A stretch of DNA of 64,000 bases from CAVWDU01 sp963840725. GTDB lineage: Bacteria > Pseudomonadota > Gammaproteobacteria > Pseudomonadales > Halieaceae. Within the stretch, counting starts at the first letter, position 1. Each line of letters starts with the position of its first letter. The notes below the pieces were generated by a model, which was given only the letters and a program-made list of their open reading frames with translations, searched no databases and was not told where the DNA came from. Position numbers and translations under genes: made by a program. Shown here one piece after another: positions 34,599-43,038 of this stretch. The stretch is from positions 124,001-188,000 of the forward strand of contig CAWIZY010000028.1 in NCBI GenBank assembly GCA_963840725.1, in the 5' to 3' direction.

Positions 34599-36694
34599 GC
34601 CTGCGGCGACAACTGCTAATGGTGAGTCTGCTGTTGCTGAGCCTGCCCTGGGCGGGCTGTCAATTTTTGCGCGAGATAGAAACAACCCTCCGCCAGGGCC
34701 AGCAACAGTCTCTGGAAGCTACCGCCCGGGCCGTGGCGACCGCCATGCAGGACCGACCCCATTTACTATACCCGCAATCGCAACGCCTCAATGATGCAGC
34801 CGACCCCCGACTGTCACTGTATACCAGCCCGGGGCCAAACACGGTGATCATGGACGGCTATGCCGATGGTTGGAATGAACAGGATTATCACCGCTTCCAT
34901 TCATCCTCTGATACCAGTCCACTGATGCTGGCCTACCAGGCGATTACGCGCGGTGACCGGCTGTACCTGCTGTTGCGGGTCAGGGACCCGGATCTGCTTT
35001 ACAGCACTCCTGGCTTGCAGACTCACCCCAATGGCACCCGTATACACCTCACCACCGGACAGCAGGGTCGAGACCAGCACTACCTCATCGCGCCCGTAGC
35101 ACCGGGCAGTGTGCGTGGACAATTTGCCGGGCCGCGGGAGCGCGGCATGGACCCCCAACGCCTGCGCGGCTATTGGCAGGACACACCCGGTGGCTATACC
35201 GTAGAACTGGAAATGCCCCTGTCTTTTACCGGCGACCGATTGGGGGTTTACGCCGTGAGCGTGGACAGCGCAACGCGGCGGATGCAGGCGACCGCGGGTA
35301 ATATAGCGCCAACTGACACGAGCCCCCCTCCCTGGTTGGTCCGCAGCCCTACGACCCTGCAACAGGCCCTGGCACCGTTTCGTGCACAACCTGCCCAGGC
35401 ACTGCAGGTGGTGGATATTCAGGGCTGGCTAATCGGCAATCCGGGACAGACCGGAGGTCGCGGTGCGCCGGCCGTCGCAAGCGCTGACCAGCACGCCAAC
35501 ACCGACACCTTCTGGCTGCTGCGCTCACTGTACCGCGCCATACTGCGCCAGCCGCCCAGGTCGCCGGCGATTCAGGCACCCTGGGGCAAATTGCAGGGGG
35601 CCGAAATCGACCTTGCTCTCGGTGGCCGAGTCGCATCGCGCTGGTATCACGAAAAGCCTGAGAGCCGCCAGAGCGGCGGCACCTATTTGTCAGCGGCCGC
35701 GCCGGTGACCGCAGTGGGGGAAGTCATCGGCGCGGTTATTGCGCGGGCGAGCAGCGAGGAGTACCTGAGCCTCACAGACCGCGCCTTCAGCCGACTGCTG
35801 GCTGTCAGTCTACTCGCGCTGGGAGCGGCTACACTGGGATTGCTGGGCTACGCCAGCCTGCTGTCCTGGCGTATCCGCAAGCTGAGTCGCGCTGCGGCGA
35901 CTGCCGTCAACGACCGGGGCGACCTGCGGGAGAACTTTCCCCGCAGCCGCGCCGCAGACGAGATCGGTGAGCTGTCACGACGCTACGCCGACTTACTGGA
36001 CCAGTTGCGCGGCTACCACGATTATCTGCGCACGCTAAGCCGCAAACTCGCCCACGAGCTGCGCACGCCCATCGCTATCATCCAGAGCTCACTGGACAAC
36101 CTGGAAGCTGCCAGCATCAGCCCGGGCGAAGCGGCCACCTATCGGGACCGCGCTCGCCAGGGCCTGGTGAGGCTCAACGCCATACTCAACGCAATGAGTG
36201 AGGCCAATCAACTGGAAGAGAGCGTGCGCAATGCGCCGCTGCACCGCTTCGATCTGGTACCGGTGCTGCAGGAGGTCGGCGGCGCCTACCAAAGCATCTA
36301 CCCCAATCACCACCTGACCATGACCCTTGAGCCAGCAACGGCGTGGATTCATGGCACGCCGGAGTTGGTAGTGCAGGCCATGGATAAACTGATGGAAAAC
36401 GCGGCTTCGTTCTCGACGCCGCCAGGCAGTATCAGCATCCACCTCGATGGCGAGGGCGGCTACTGGCGTCTGCAGGTGGCAAATGAAGGACCGCCGCTGC
36501 CCGCCGCGTTAAACGGGCAACTGTTCGAGCCGATGGTGTCAGAACGCAAGAGCGGCTCCGGCACTGTTCATCTCGGGCTGGGCTTACACGTGGTGCAACT
36601 GATCTGCACGGCACTTGGCGGGCGCGCCAAGGCGGACAACCTCACGGACAAAAGCGGTGCGGTCTTCACGCTGCAACTGCCAGCAGTAGCGTGA
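34595..36694 (+). CDS. pdsS: Histidine kinase of the dedicated sortase system
   Basis: 699 residues, GTG start overlapping the pdsR stop. An N-terminal membrane segment, a large periplasmic sensor (about 30-395) that includes a carbohydrate-binding-like beta-sandwich ('ADPRLSLYTSPGP', 'VELEMPLSFTGDRLGVYAVSV'), a second membrane helix ('LLAVSLLALGAATLGLLGYASLL'), HAMP, DHp with phospho-His in 'RKLAHELRTPIAIIQSSLDN' and an ATPase domain with N box 'MDKLMENAASFS' and 'HLGLGLHVVQLI'. Matches the proteobacterial dedicated sortase kinase family, which may sense envelope or surface state. Confidence 0.92.
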   Translation: MSLRRQLLMVSLLLLSLPWAGCQFLREIETTLRQGQQQSLEATARAVATAMQDRPHLLYPQSQRLNDAADPRLSLYTSPGPNTVIMDGYADGWNEQDYHRFHSSSDTSPLMLAYQAITRGDRLYLLLRVRDPDLLYSTPGLQTHPNGTRIHLTTGQQGRDQHYLIAPVAPGSVRGQFAGPRERGMDPQRLRGYWQDTPGGYTVELEMPLSFTGDRLGVYAVSVDSATRRMQATAGNIAPTDTSPPPWLVRSPTTLQQALAPFRAQPAQALQVVDIQGWLIGNPGQTGGRGAPAVASADQHANTDTFWLLRSLYRAILRQPPRSPAIQAPWGKLQGAEIDLALGGRVASRWYHEKPESRQSGGTYLSAAAPVTAVGEVIGAVIARASSEEYLSLTDRAFSRLLAVSLLALGAATLGLLGYASLLSWRIRKLSRAAATAVNDRGDLRENFPRSRAADEIGELSRRYADLLDQLRGYHDYLRTLSRKLAHELRTPIAIIQSSLDNLEAASISPGEAATYRDRARQGLVRLNAILNAMSEANQLEESVRNAPLHRFDLVPVLQEVGGAYQSIYPNHHLTMTLEPATAWIHGTPELVVQAMDKLMENAASFSTPPGSISIHLDGEGGYWRLQVANEGPPLPAALNGQLFEPMVSERKSGSGTVHLGLGLHVVQLICTALGGRAKADNLTDKSGAVFTLQLPAVA

Positions 36695-36744
36695 TCGACT
36701 CGACGCCGGACCCAAAATATCGGCGCTCAACTGCACAGCCGAGC

Positions 36745-36772
36745 AAAAAAAAGGCCTCCGAAGAGACCTTTG
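36745..36772 (-). terminator. Terminator of the sulfatase gene (UUCG tetraloop)
   Basis: On the minus strand AAAGGTCTC, loop TTCG, GAGGCCTTT and a run of T, giving a 9-bp stem with one G-U pair. It lies 27 bases past the sulfatase stop, between the convergent kinase and sulfatase genes. Confidence 0.92.
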
Positions 36773-36798
36773 AATCGCTGCGCTTCAGTTGACGCAAC

Positions 36799-38349
36799 TC
36801 AGTTGGGGCCAGCTGGCTTCTGGAGTGTTTCCATCACCTGATCCAGAGAGAAACTCGCTGCTTTCTGGCGTGGTGGATAGTCTTTGAACGTAGCCAGAAA
36901 CTGGCCCACGTAGTCCTGGGCCGGAACCAACAAGTAGGCATGATCGAGCAGCCAATCGAAGTAGGTATTGGACGTAATGGACGCCCGCTCGTAGGGGTCG
37001 CGACGCAGGTGATAGATGAGCGGTAGCCGCAGAGGCACAAAGGGCTCTATCCAGGCCTGAAGGGTCGCCTCAGCTCGCTGTTCCATAAAGATCAGCTTCC
37101 AGTCCTGGTAGCGCAGGGCTGTCAGATCGCCATCGTCCGAGAAGTAGAATATCTCCTTGCGCGGACCCTCTTCCGCCTTGCCCGTCAGCAAGGGCAGGAA
37201 GTTATAGCCATCCAGGTGGACCTTGTAGTTGCGCCCAATGGCCTTGTGGCCCTTAAGCAGTTTTTCTTTTACGTCAGGCTCCCCGGCTATCGCCAGGAAG
37301 GTGGGCAGCCAGTCCATGTGGTGCATAATCTCGTTGGATACCGAGCCGGCCTTGATCTTGCCGGGCCAGCGCACCATGGAGGGCACTCGCCAGCCGCCTT
37401 CCCAGTTGGTGTTTTTCTCTCCACGGAACGGTGTCATAGCCGCATCGGGCCAGGTGTTCATATGCGGGCCGTTATCCGTGGAGTAGAACACGATCGTGTT
37501 ATCGGCTATGCCCAGTTCATCCAGTTTGTCGAGAAACATACCGATGTCGGCATCGTGCTCGATCATACCGGCTGTGTACTCATCGGCAGTGGGCACAACT
37601 TTCTGCGCAAGGGCCATGTTTTCTTCACTTACGTGGGTGCGGAAATGCATCCGGGTGCCACTCCACCAGACGAAAAAGGGCTTGTCATCCTTCACCGCCT
37701 TCTCGATGAACTTGATCGCCTCACCGGCGGTGTCGTCATCCACCACTTCCATGCGCTTGCGAGTCAGCGGACCGGTGTCCTCGATCTTGCCATCTGCGGA
37801 GGAGCGGATCACGCCGCGAGGCCCGTATTTTTTCCGGAACTCGGGATCTTTGGGGTAGTCGTAATGCTCCGGCTCTTCCTCGGCATTCAGATGATATAGG
37901 TTACCATAGAACTGATCGAAGCCGTGATTCGTGGGCAGGTGAACGTCCTTGTCACCCAGGTGGTTCTTGCCGAACTGGCCGGTAACGTAGCCGTGGTTCT
38001 TCAGCAGGCCGGCAATGGTCGGATCTTCCTCGCGCATGCCGAGCTCGGCCCCCGGCAGACCCACTTTACTGAGGCCAGTGCGGAACACTGACTGACCCAT
38101 GATGAAGGATGAGCGGCCGGCGGTGCAGCTCTGCTCCCCGTAGTAGTCCGTGAATATCATGCCCTCATTGGCGATGCGGTCGATGTTGGGGGTGCGATAG
38201 CCCATCAAGCCCATGGTGTAAGCACTGATATTGGATTGCCCCACGTCATCACCCCACACTACCAGGATATTGGGCTTGTCGGCTGCGCTCACCGCCAGGG
38301 ATGTCCCCGCCAGCACCAACGCAGCCAGTGTTTTTACAGCCTTCTGCAT
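36799..38349 (-). CDS. Cysteine-type sulfatase (arylsulfatase family)
   Basis: 516 residues from ATG 38349 (GAGGG site). Signal peptide 'MQKAVKTLAALVLAGTSLAVSA'; metal ligands in 'NILVVWGDDVG'; the formylglycine motif C75-T-A-G-R ('GEQSCTAGRSS'), a C-x-A-x-R variant; 'FSTDNGPH'-like motif as 'YSTDNGPHMN'; and a C-terminal subdomain. Periplasmic hydrolase of sulfate esters, perhaps from algal or other environmental substrates. It needs conversion of C75 to formylglycine by a maturase not present in this window. Single gene with its own terminator. Confidence 0.92.
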   Translation of the reverse strand: MQKAVKTLAALVLAGTSLAVSAADKPNILVVWGDDVGQSNISAYTMGLMGYRTPNIDRIANEGMIFTDYYGEQSCTAGRSSFIMGQSVFRTGLSKVGLPGAELGMREEDPTIAGLLKNHGYVTGQFGKNHLGDKDVHLPTNHGFDQFYGNLYHLNAEEEPEHYDYPKDPEFRKKYGPRGVIRSSADGKIEDTGPLTRKRMEVVDDDTAGEAIKFIEKAVKDDKPFFVWWSGTRMHFRTHVSEENMALAQKVVPTADEYTAGMIEHDADIGMFLDKLDELGIADNTIVFYSTDNGPHMNTWPDAAMTPFRGEKNTNWEGGWRVPSMVRWPGKIKAGSVSNEIMHHMDWLPTFLAIAGEPDVKEKLLKGHKAIGRNYKVHLDGYNFLPLLTGKAEEGPRKEIFYFSDDGDLTALRYQDWKLIFMEQRAEATLQAWIEPFVPLRLPLIYHLRRDPYERASITSNTYFDWLLDHAYLLVPAQDYVGQFLATFKDYPPRQKAASFSLDQVMETLQKPAGPN

Positions 38350-38555
38350 AGTTATTTCCCTCAGATGTTGAATATCGCTCGGCATACTCTGAGCCGGTGG
38401 ACGCTGTCTAACAGCGACTATCGTGCTCTCACCACCACTCTGGCGACGCCTCAGACCTGTAAAGTCAGGTGCATTGCATCGAGACGAGTGCGGGCCCTAA
38501 GCATAGACGAAAATCCCTACTTGCACACCCCCAGCACAAGGTATTCCAACCCCGG

Positions 38556-40574
38556 TCAGCTGACAAAAACCTGCTGTTTGATTTCCGCTACCCGGTCACG
38601 CAGGGCGGCGGCCTGCTCAAACTCCAGATTTTTGGCATGCTCCAGCATCTGGGCCTCCAGCTGTTGCAGCTTCCGCGACAGTGCTGCTGGCGAGAGGTTG
38701 ATGACGTCGGCGGCGTAGGGGAGCTCTGACTCTGCCACTTTACGGGCCTTGGCCTTGGCCTTGGTGGGCATACGGCGAGCACCTTCCATAATATCCTGTA
38801 CCGACTTCTCCACCCCCCGGGGCACGATGCCATGCTTGGTATTGTGGGCGACCTGCTTTTCCCGCCGGCGCGCGGTCTCCGCCATGGCTCGCTCCATCGA
38901 CCCGGTCACCCGGTCGGCATAGAGGATGGCCCGCCCCTCTAGGTGACGCGCCGCCCGCCCGATGGTCTGGATCAGCGAGCGGTCAGAACGCAGGAAGCCC
39001 TCCTTGTCCGCATCCAGTATCGCCACCAGCGACACTTCCGGCATGTCCAGACCCTCCCGTAGCAGGTTGATGCCCACTAGCACATCGAACTCCCCGAGGC
39101 GCAAGTCACGAATAATCTCCACCCGCTCCACCGTATCGATATCCGAGTGCAGATAGCGCACCCGCACATCGTGCTCGGCCAGATATTCAGTCAGGTCTTC
39201 AGCCATCCTTTTGGTAAGCGTGGTCACCAGCACCCGCTGGTTTTTCGCGACGGTTTTGTGTATCTCACTGAGCAGATCATCCACCTGTGTAGTGGCTGGA
39301 CGCACTTCCAGCTCAGGATCAATCAGGCCCGTGGGGCGAACCACTTGTTCAACCGTGCGGCCTGAATGCTCTTCTTCGTACTTCCCTGGTGTGGCGGAGA
39401 CAAAGATCGCCTGGGGCACCAAATGCTCCCACTCTTCAAACCGCAGCGGCCGGTTATCGAGTGCTGAGGGCAGGCGGAACCCGTACTCCACCAGGGTCTC
39501 CTTGCGCGAGCGATCGCCTCGGTACATAGCGCCAATCTGCGGAATGCTGGCGTGGGATTCGTCCACTATCACCAGTGCATTGTCGGGTAGGTATTCAAAC
39601 AGGGTGGGCGGTGGTTCACCGGGTGCTCGCCCGGAGAGATAGCGTGAATAGTTCTCCACGCCCTGGCAGTAGCCCAGTTCGCGAATCATTTCCAGATCGT
39701 ATCGAGTGCGCTGCTGCAGACGCTGTGCCTCTACCAGCTTCTTGTTGTCCTTTAACTGAGCCAGCCGCAGTGCCAGCTCGGCCTCTATCTGCTCCACCGC
39801 GTTAAGCATGACATCTCGCGAGGTCACATAGTGGGTTTTGGGGAAAATCGTTACCCGCGGCAGCTTGGCCTCCACCGCGCCGGTGAGCGGGTCAAAAGTA
39901 TAAATGTTGTCAATTTCCTCATCAAACAGCTCGATGCGAACCGCGTCGCGCTCCGAATCCGCCGGAAATATATCAATGACATCACCACGCACCCGGTAGG
40001 TTCCGCGTTTAAAATCGACGTCGTTGCGGGTGTACTGCAACTCCGCAAGCTGGTGCAGGATACCCCGCTGATCGATGATCTCACCCCGGGACAGGTGAAT
40101 CACCATCTTGAAATAGGAATCGGGGTCACCCAGACCATAAATCGCTGATACCGTCGCCACCACCAGGACATCCTCCCGGGACAGCAATGCCTTGGTGGCG
40201 GAGAGCCGCATCTGTTCGATGTGGTCGTTGACCGAGGCATCCTTCTCTATAAAGGTATCGGATGACGGCACGTAGGCCTCTGGCTGGTAATAATCGTAGT
40301 AGGAGACGAAGTACTCGACCGCGTTATTGGGGAAAAACTCCTTGAATTCACCGTAGAGCTGGGCGGCCAAGGTCTTGTTGTGCGCCATGACAATGGTGGG
40401 TCGCTGCAACTTCTCAATCACCTGAGCCATGGTGAAGGTTTTGCCGGAACCGGTAACGCCCAGCAGAGTCTGGGCGGCCAGCCCGGCCTGAACCCCTTCC
40501 ACCAGCTGGCGGATGGCCTCCGGCTGGTCACCCGCCGGTTCAAACTTGGAATTTACCTCAAACGCCCTGGCCAC
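38556..40574 (-). CDS. uvrB: UvrABC system protein B
   Basis: With the GTG at 40574 the product is 672 residues, matching the usual UvrB size; an ATG at 40625 would add 17 non-conserved residues. Walker A 'GVTGSGKTF', beta-hairpin 'YYDYYQPEAYVPSSDTFIEKD', 'DESHASIPQ' (Walker B), helicase motifs ('TQIGRAARH' as 'IQTIGRAARH') and the C-terminal UVR domain ('LQQLEAQMLEHAKNLEFEQAAALRD'). DNA damage verification in nucleotide excision repair. Single gene. Confidence 0.97.
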   Translation of the reverse strand: MARAFEVNSKFEPAGDQPEAIRQLVEGVQAGLAAQTLLGVTGSGKTFTMAQVIEKLQRPTIVMAHNKTLAAQLYGEFKEFFPNNAVEYFVSYYDYYQPEAYVPSSDTFIEKDASVNDHIEQMRLSATKALLSREDVLVVATVSAIYGLGDPDSYFKMVIHLSRGEIIDQRGILHQLAELQYTRNDVDFKRGTYRVRGDVIDIFPADSERDAVRIELFDEEIDNIYTFDPLTGAVEAKLPRVTIFPKTHYVTSRDVMLNAVEQIEAELALRLAQLKDNKKLVEAQRLQQRTRYDLEMIRELGYCQGVENYSRYLSGRAPGEPPPTLFEYLPDNALVIVDESHASIPQIGAMYRGDRSRKETLVEYGFRLPSALDNRPLRFEEWEHLVPQAIFVSATPGKYEEEHSGRTVEQVVRPTGLIDPELEVRPATTQVDDLLSEIHKTVAKNQRVLVTTLTKRMAEDLTEYLAEHDVRVRYLHSDIDTVERVEIIRDLRLGEFDVLVGINLLREGLDMPEVSLVAILDADKEGFLRSDRSLIQTIGRAARHLEGRAILYADRVTGSMERAMAETARRREKQVAHNTKHGIVPRGVEKSVQDIMEGARRMPTKAKAKARKVAESELPYAADVINLSPAALSRKLQQLEAQMLEHAKNLEFEQAAALRDRVAEIKQQVFVS

Positions 40575-40687
40575 GACCCCTACCCCTTCTGTACTGCCGT
40601 AAATCAACCTGCCATTATGGTGCATAGGATTGCGGAATGCAGCCGCTTTCGACCGCCCAAGAGCTACACAAAAGCACCAATTAGCGG

Positions 40688-40716
40688 TTGACCGGCAAGC
40701 GCCGCATCATTAATAT
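40688..40716 (+). promoter_or_regulatory. Sigma-70 promoter for tRNA-Asn
   Basis: TTGACC (40688-40693), 17-base spacer, TAATAT (40711-40716), about 40 bases ahead of the tRNA. Near-consensus boxes and ideal spacing. Confidence 0.8.
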
Positions 40717-40758
40717 ACGCGACCTTTGCTAGGTACTAAGCAGTAAGTAGCAGACTAT

Positions 40759-40834
40759 TCCGCCTTAGCTCAGTTGGTAGAGCAATTGACTGTTAATCAA
40801 TGGGTCGCTGGTTCGAGCCCAGCAGGCGGAGCCA
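40759..40834 (+). tRNA. tRNA-Asn (anticodon GTT)
   Basis: 76 bases including encoded CCA. Acceptor TCCGCCT pairs with AGGCGGA, D-arm AGCTCAGTTGGTAGAGC, anticodon loop with GTT, T-arm GTTCGAGCC. It has its own promoter and terminator and borders the accessory-looking segment to the right. Confidence 0.97.
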
Positions 40835-40849
40835 TATTAGAGAAATATC

Positions 40850-40879
40850 AAAGGGTTGCGGGGATGCAGCCCTTTTTTA
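40850..40879 (+). terminator. Terminator after tRNA-Asn
   Basis: AAGGGTTGC (40851-40859), loop, GCAGCCCTT (40866-40874) and a T-run; 9-bp stem with one G-U pair. Confidence 0.88.
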
Positions 40880-40921
40880 TTTGGGTGGTGGATGTGTTTC
40901 TTTGTATGTCATCGATGCCGT

Positions 40922-41851
40922 CTATTGTCTCACCCAACGGGCGAAATCCGACAGCGCGCGCTGTACAGCATTCATAGGCACTATTTTAAGTCGACCCAAC
41001 TCTAACTCATCCGAGTTCGGTAACTGCTTCAAGTTAGCGTTCATTGTGGAGAGGAAGCTGGCGTCTATGGGCAACGATGCTTCATCAGGCTGATAGAGCG
41101 TACCTACCGAGTAGTAATCTCCCGGCCTATTTGTCGCTTCAATATGAGCGCCCAGCACCGCGCTGACCTCGTGCTTTTCAGAAAATTTCGCCAGCCGCGC
41201 TATGCTGTCGCGATAGTCGTCCCAATGTTTTACATATATGAGGCCCGGGTAGACGGTATCACCCGTGAGTAACCATCGGGTTTGGAGGTCGTAAAGCGTG
41301 ATCGCCTCTTCCTGATGTCCAGGCGTTGGGATGACAACCAGTTCGCGGTTACCCAGATCGATTATGCCATGTGCTGCAGGCCATTGGCTTATCGACAGCG
41401 CGTCCATCATCCCCGTCTTGTTCAACACAACAACAGTGACACCCTCGAGATTTTGAAACTGGCTATCTGCGCTACTATGATCTCGATGACCATGCGAGTG
41501 AACAACAAGTAATTCTTTGTCCCCAACCAGGGTGCGCACCAACGCATAAAGCGGAAACTCTGCTGCATCTTCAGTAGCTCCTGTATCTACCAGTAACGCT
41601 CGATCGTCACCCAGCAGCAGGTACATGAAGGGAGCTTCGTAGCTCAGGCACTTGTTCTGTCGCAGAATAAAACTGAAAGAGGAGTATCTATAGACTTCGA
41701 TAGCCGGATCGCTATTGGTTGCACAGTTCTCAGAGCCATGGTTCCAGTGTTTGCCCGATAGCGTTGGCTCTGCTGCCGCACTGGAAGAGGCTGCTGTAAC
41801 AATCACCCACGCGGCTAACCAAACAAGGCTGGAGCTAAAAAAAGATTTCAC
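40922..41851 (-). CDS. Secreted metallo-beta-lactamase-fold hydrolase
   Basis: About 309 residues from a GTG at 41851, which follows GAGAAGAA and gives a clean signal peptide ('VKSFFSSSLVWLAAWVIVTAASSSAAA'). A longer ATG frame adds 24 residues ahead. Zinc motif 'VVHSHGHRDHSSADSQF', a second ligand in 'IPTPGHQEEAITLYD' and 'LLTGDTVYPGLIYV' are as in the glyoxalase II-like MBL superfamily. Periplasmic; substrate unknown. First gene to the right of tRNA-Asn. Confidence 0.88.
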   Translation of the reverse strand: MKSFFSSSLVWLAAWVIVTAASSSAAAEPTLSGKHWNHGSENCATNSDPAIEVYRYSSFSFILRQNKCLSYEAPFMYLLLGDDRALLVDTGATEDAAEFPLYALVRTLVGDKELLVVHSHGHRDHSSADSQFQNLEGVTVVVLNKTGMMDALSISQWPAAHGIIDLGNRELVVIPTPGHQEEAITLYDLQTRWLLTGDTVYPGLIYVKHWDDYRDSIARLAKFSEKHEVSAVLGAHIEATNRPGDYYSVGTLYQPDEASLPIDASFLSTMNANLKQLPNSDELELGRLKIVPMNAVQRALSDFARWVRQ

Positions 41852-41995
41852 TGGTAATTTCTTCTCACCACATTGCACATGAACCCGCAGTATGGCACTC
41901 CCCGCCTCTGCACTGTAGTTCAATGAGACTAAACGCGCTCTTTCTACGTTAAGTTACCGCAAGGACAGCATTGAGATCACGATAATGCATCGCCC

Positions 41996-42170
41996 CTACA
42001 AGATGCCTTCCCGGGATACAGTGATACCTCGCTCAGCGAGAAGATCCCCTATATGACGATGGCTCAGGTTGAAGCGATAGTAGAGCCAGACCGCCAAGGA
42101 GATGATGTCAGGCGGGAACCTGTGGCCTATACAGGTATTGATGGGACGATTGTAGCAATTTCGGTGATTT
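41996..42170 (-). mobile_element. IS6-family transposase remnant
   Basis: The minus-strand frame reads 'GHRFPPDIISLAVWLYYRF', then 'NLSHRHIGDLLAERGITVSRE', and ends at a TAG. This is the N-terminal zinc/HTH region of IS6-family transposases (usual form 'GYRFPPEII.HAVWLYHRFSLSFRDVEELLAERGI'). The catalytic DDE domain is absent, and no intact terminal repeats could be identified. A dead fragment upstream of frdCAB. Confidence 0.75.
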
Positions 42171-42276
42171 AACTTGGCGATACCCCAGTGATGGCGGTAA
42201 CTGCTAACTATCAGATATGATGAGGGAATTACCTATTCGCCGGGCACAGGATTTCTGGCACTATTTAGAGTCATAA

Positions 42277-43035
42277 ATGGGCGATCTGCGGGGGAAGCCG
42301 CCGTTGTTGATAAAGGCCGATGTTTCACCAGCACGCATGGACGTATTGCAAAGCCTTTCTGGCCTGGTTCTGGTGGTTTTTGTCTGGAGCCACATGTTCT
42401 TCGAGTCCAGTATTCTTCTGGGCAAAGATGCCATGTATTGGGTAACCAAAATGTTCGAGGGAGAGCATTTGTTCGGCGATTCGTACCCATGGTTAGTCTC
42501 GGCCGCGGCCGCGATTATCTTTCTCTTGATCGCGCTCCACGCAATTTTGGCCATGCGCAAGTTTCCGGGCAATACTCGCCAGTACACTGTCTTCCATCGA
42601 CACATGGGTACTCTTCGCCACTCGGATACAACGCTCTGGTACGTCCAGGTGGTTACCGGCTTTAGCCTGTTTTTTCTGGTCCCTGTTCATCTTTACAGCG
42701 TCTTTACACAGCCGGAGAATATTGGCCCCTATGCCTCCTCGGATCGCGTCTGGACCGAGCGCTTCTGGATTCTCTATGCGTTGTTGCTAGTGGCTGTGCA
42801 TGTTCACGCTGGAATTGGCATCTATCGACTCGCGCTCAAGTGGTGGCCTCTGTCTGGGAGAAATATTTCGGTGGCGCGGGCGCGTCTGAAAGTCGCCATG
42901 TGGTGCATCATCGTATTTTTCACCACCCTGGGGACGACAAGTCTGGTGGTGTATATGCGCATTGGTTTTGACCATGCTGATCGAGCTGGTGAGCGCTTTG
43001 TTCCGGTTGAAGAAGACCAAAAGGCAGATAACTAA
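42277..43035 (+). CDS. frdC: Fumarate reductase cytochrome b subunit, Wolinella (dihaem) type
   Basis: 252 residues with five membrane helices. Side-by-side recall with Wolinella succinogenes FrdC aligns all four haem ligands: H39, H88, H138 and H177, and the quinol-site glutamate E61 (Wolinella E66). Conserved 'ILLGKDAMYWVTK' and 'HAILAMRKFP' are nearly identical. The E-pathway glutamate (Wolinella E180, two residues before the fourth ligand) is His175 here ('VAVHVHAGIG'). It anchors FrdAB and transfers electrons from quinol. First gene of frdCAB, four bases before frdA. Confidence 0.94.
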   Translation: MGDLRGKPPLLIKADVSPARMDVLQSLSGLVLVVFVWSHMFFESSILLGKDAMYWVTKMFEGEHLFGDSYPWLVSAAAAIIFLLIALHAILAMRKFPGNTRQYTVFHRHMGTLRHSDTTLWYVQVVTGFSLFFLVPVHLYSVFTQPENIGPYASSDRVWTERFWILYALLLVAVHVHAGIGIYRLALKWWPLSGRNISVARARLKVAMWCIIVFFTTLGTTSLVVYMRIGFDHADRAGERFVPVEEDQKADN

Positions 43036-43038
43036 GGT

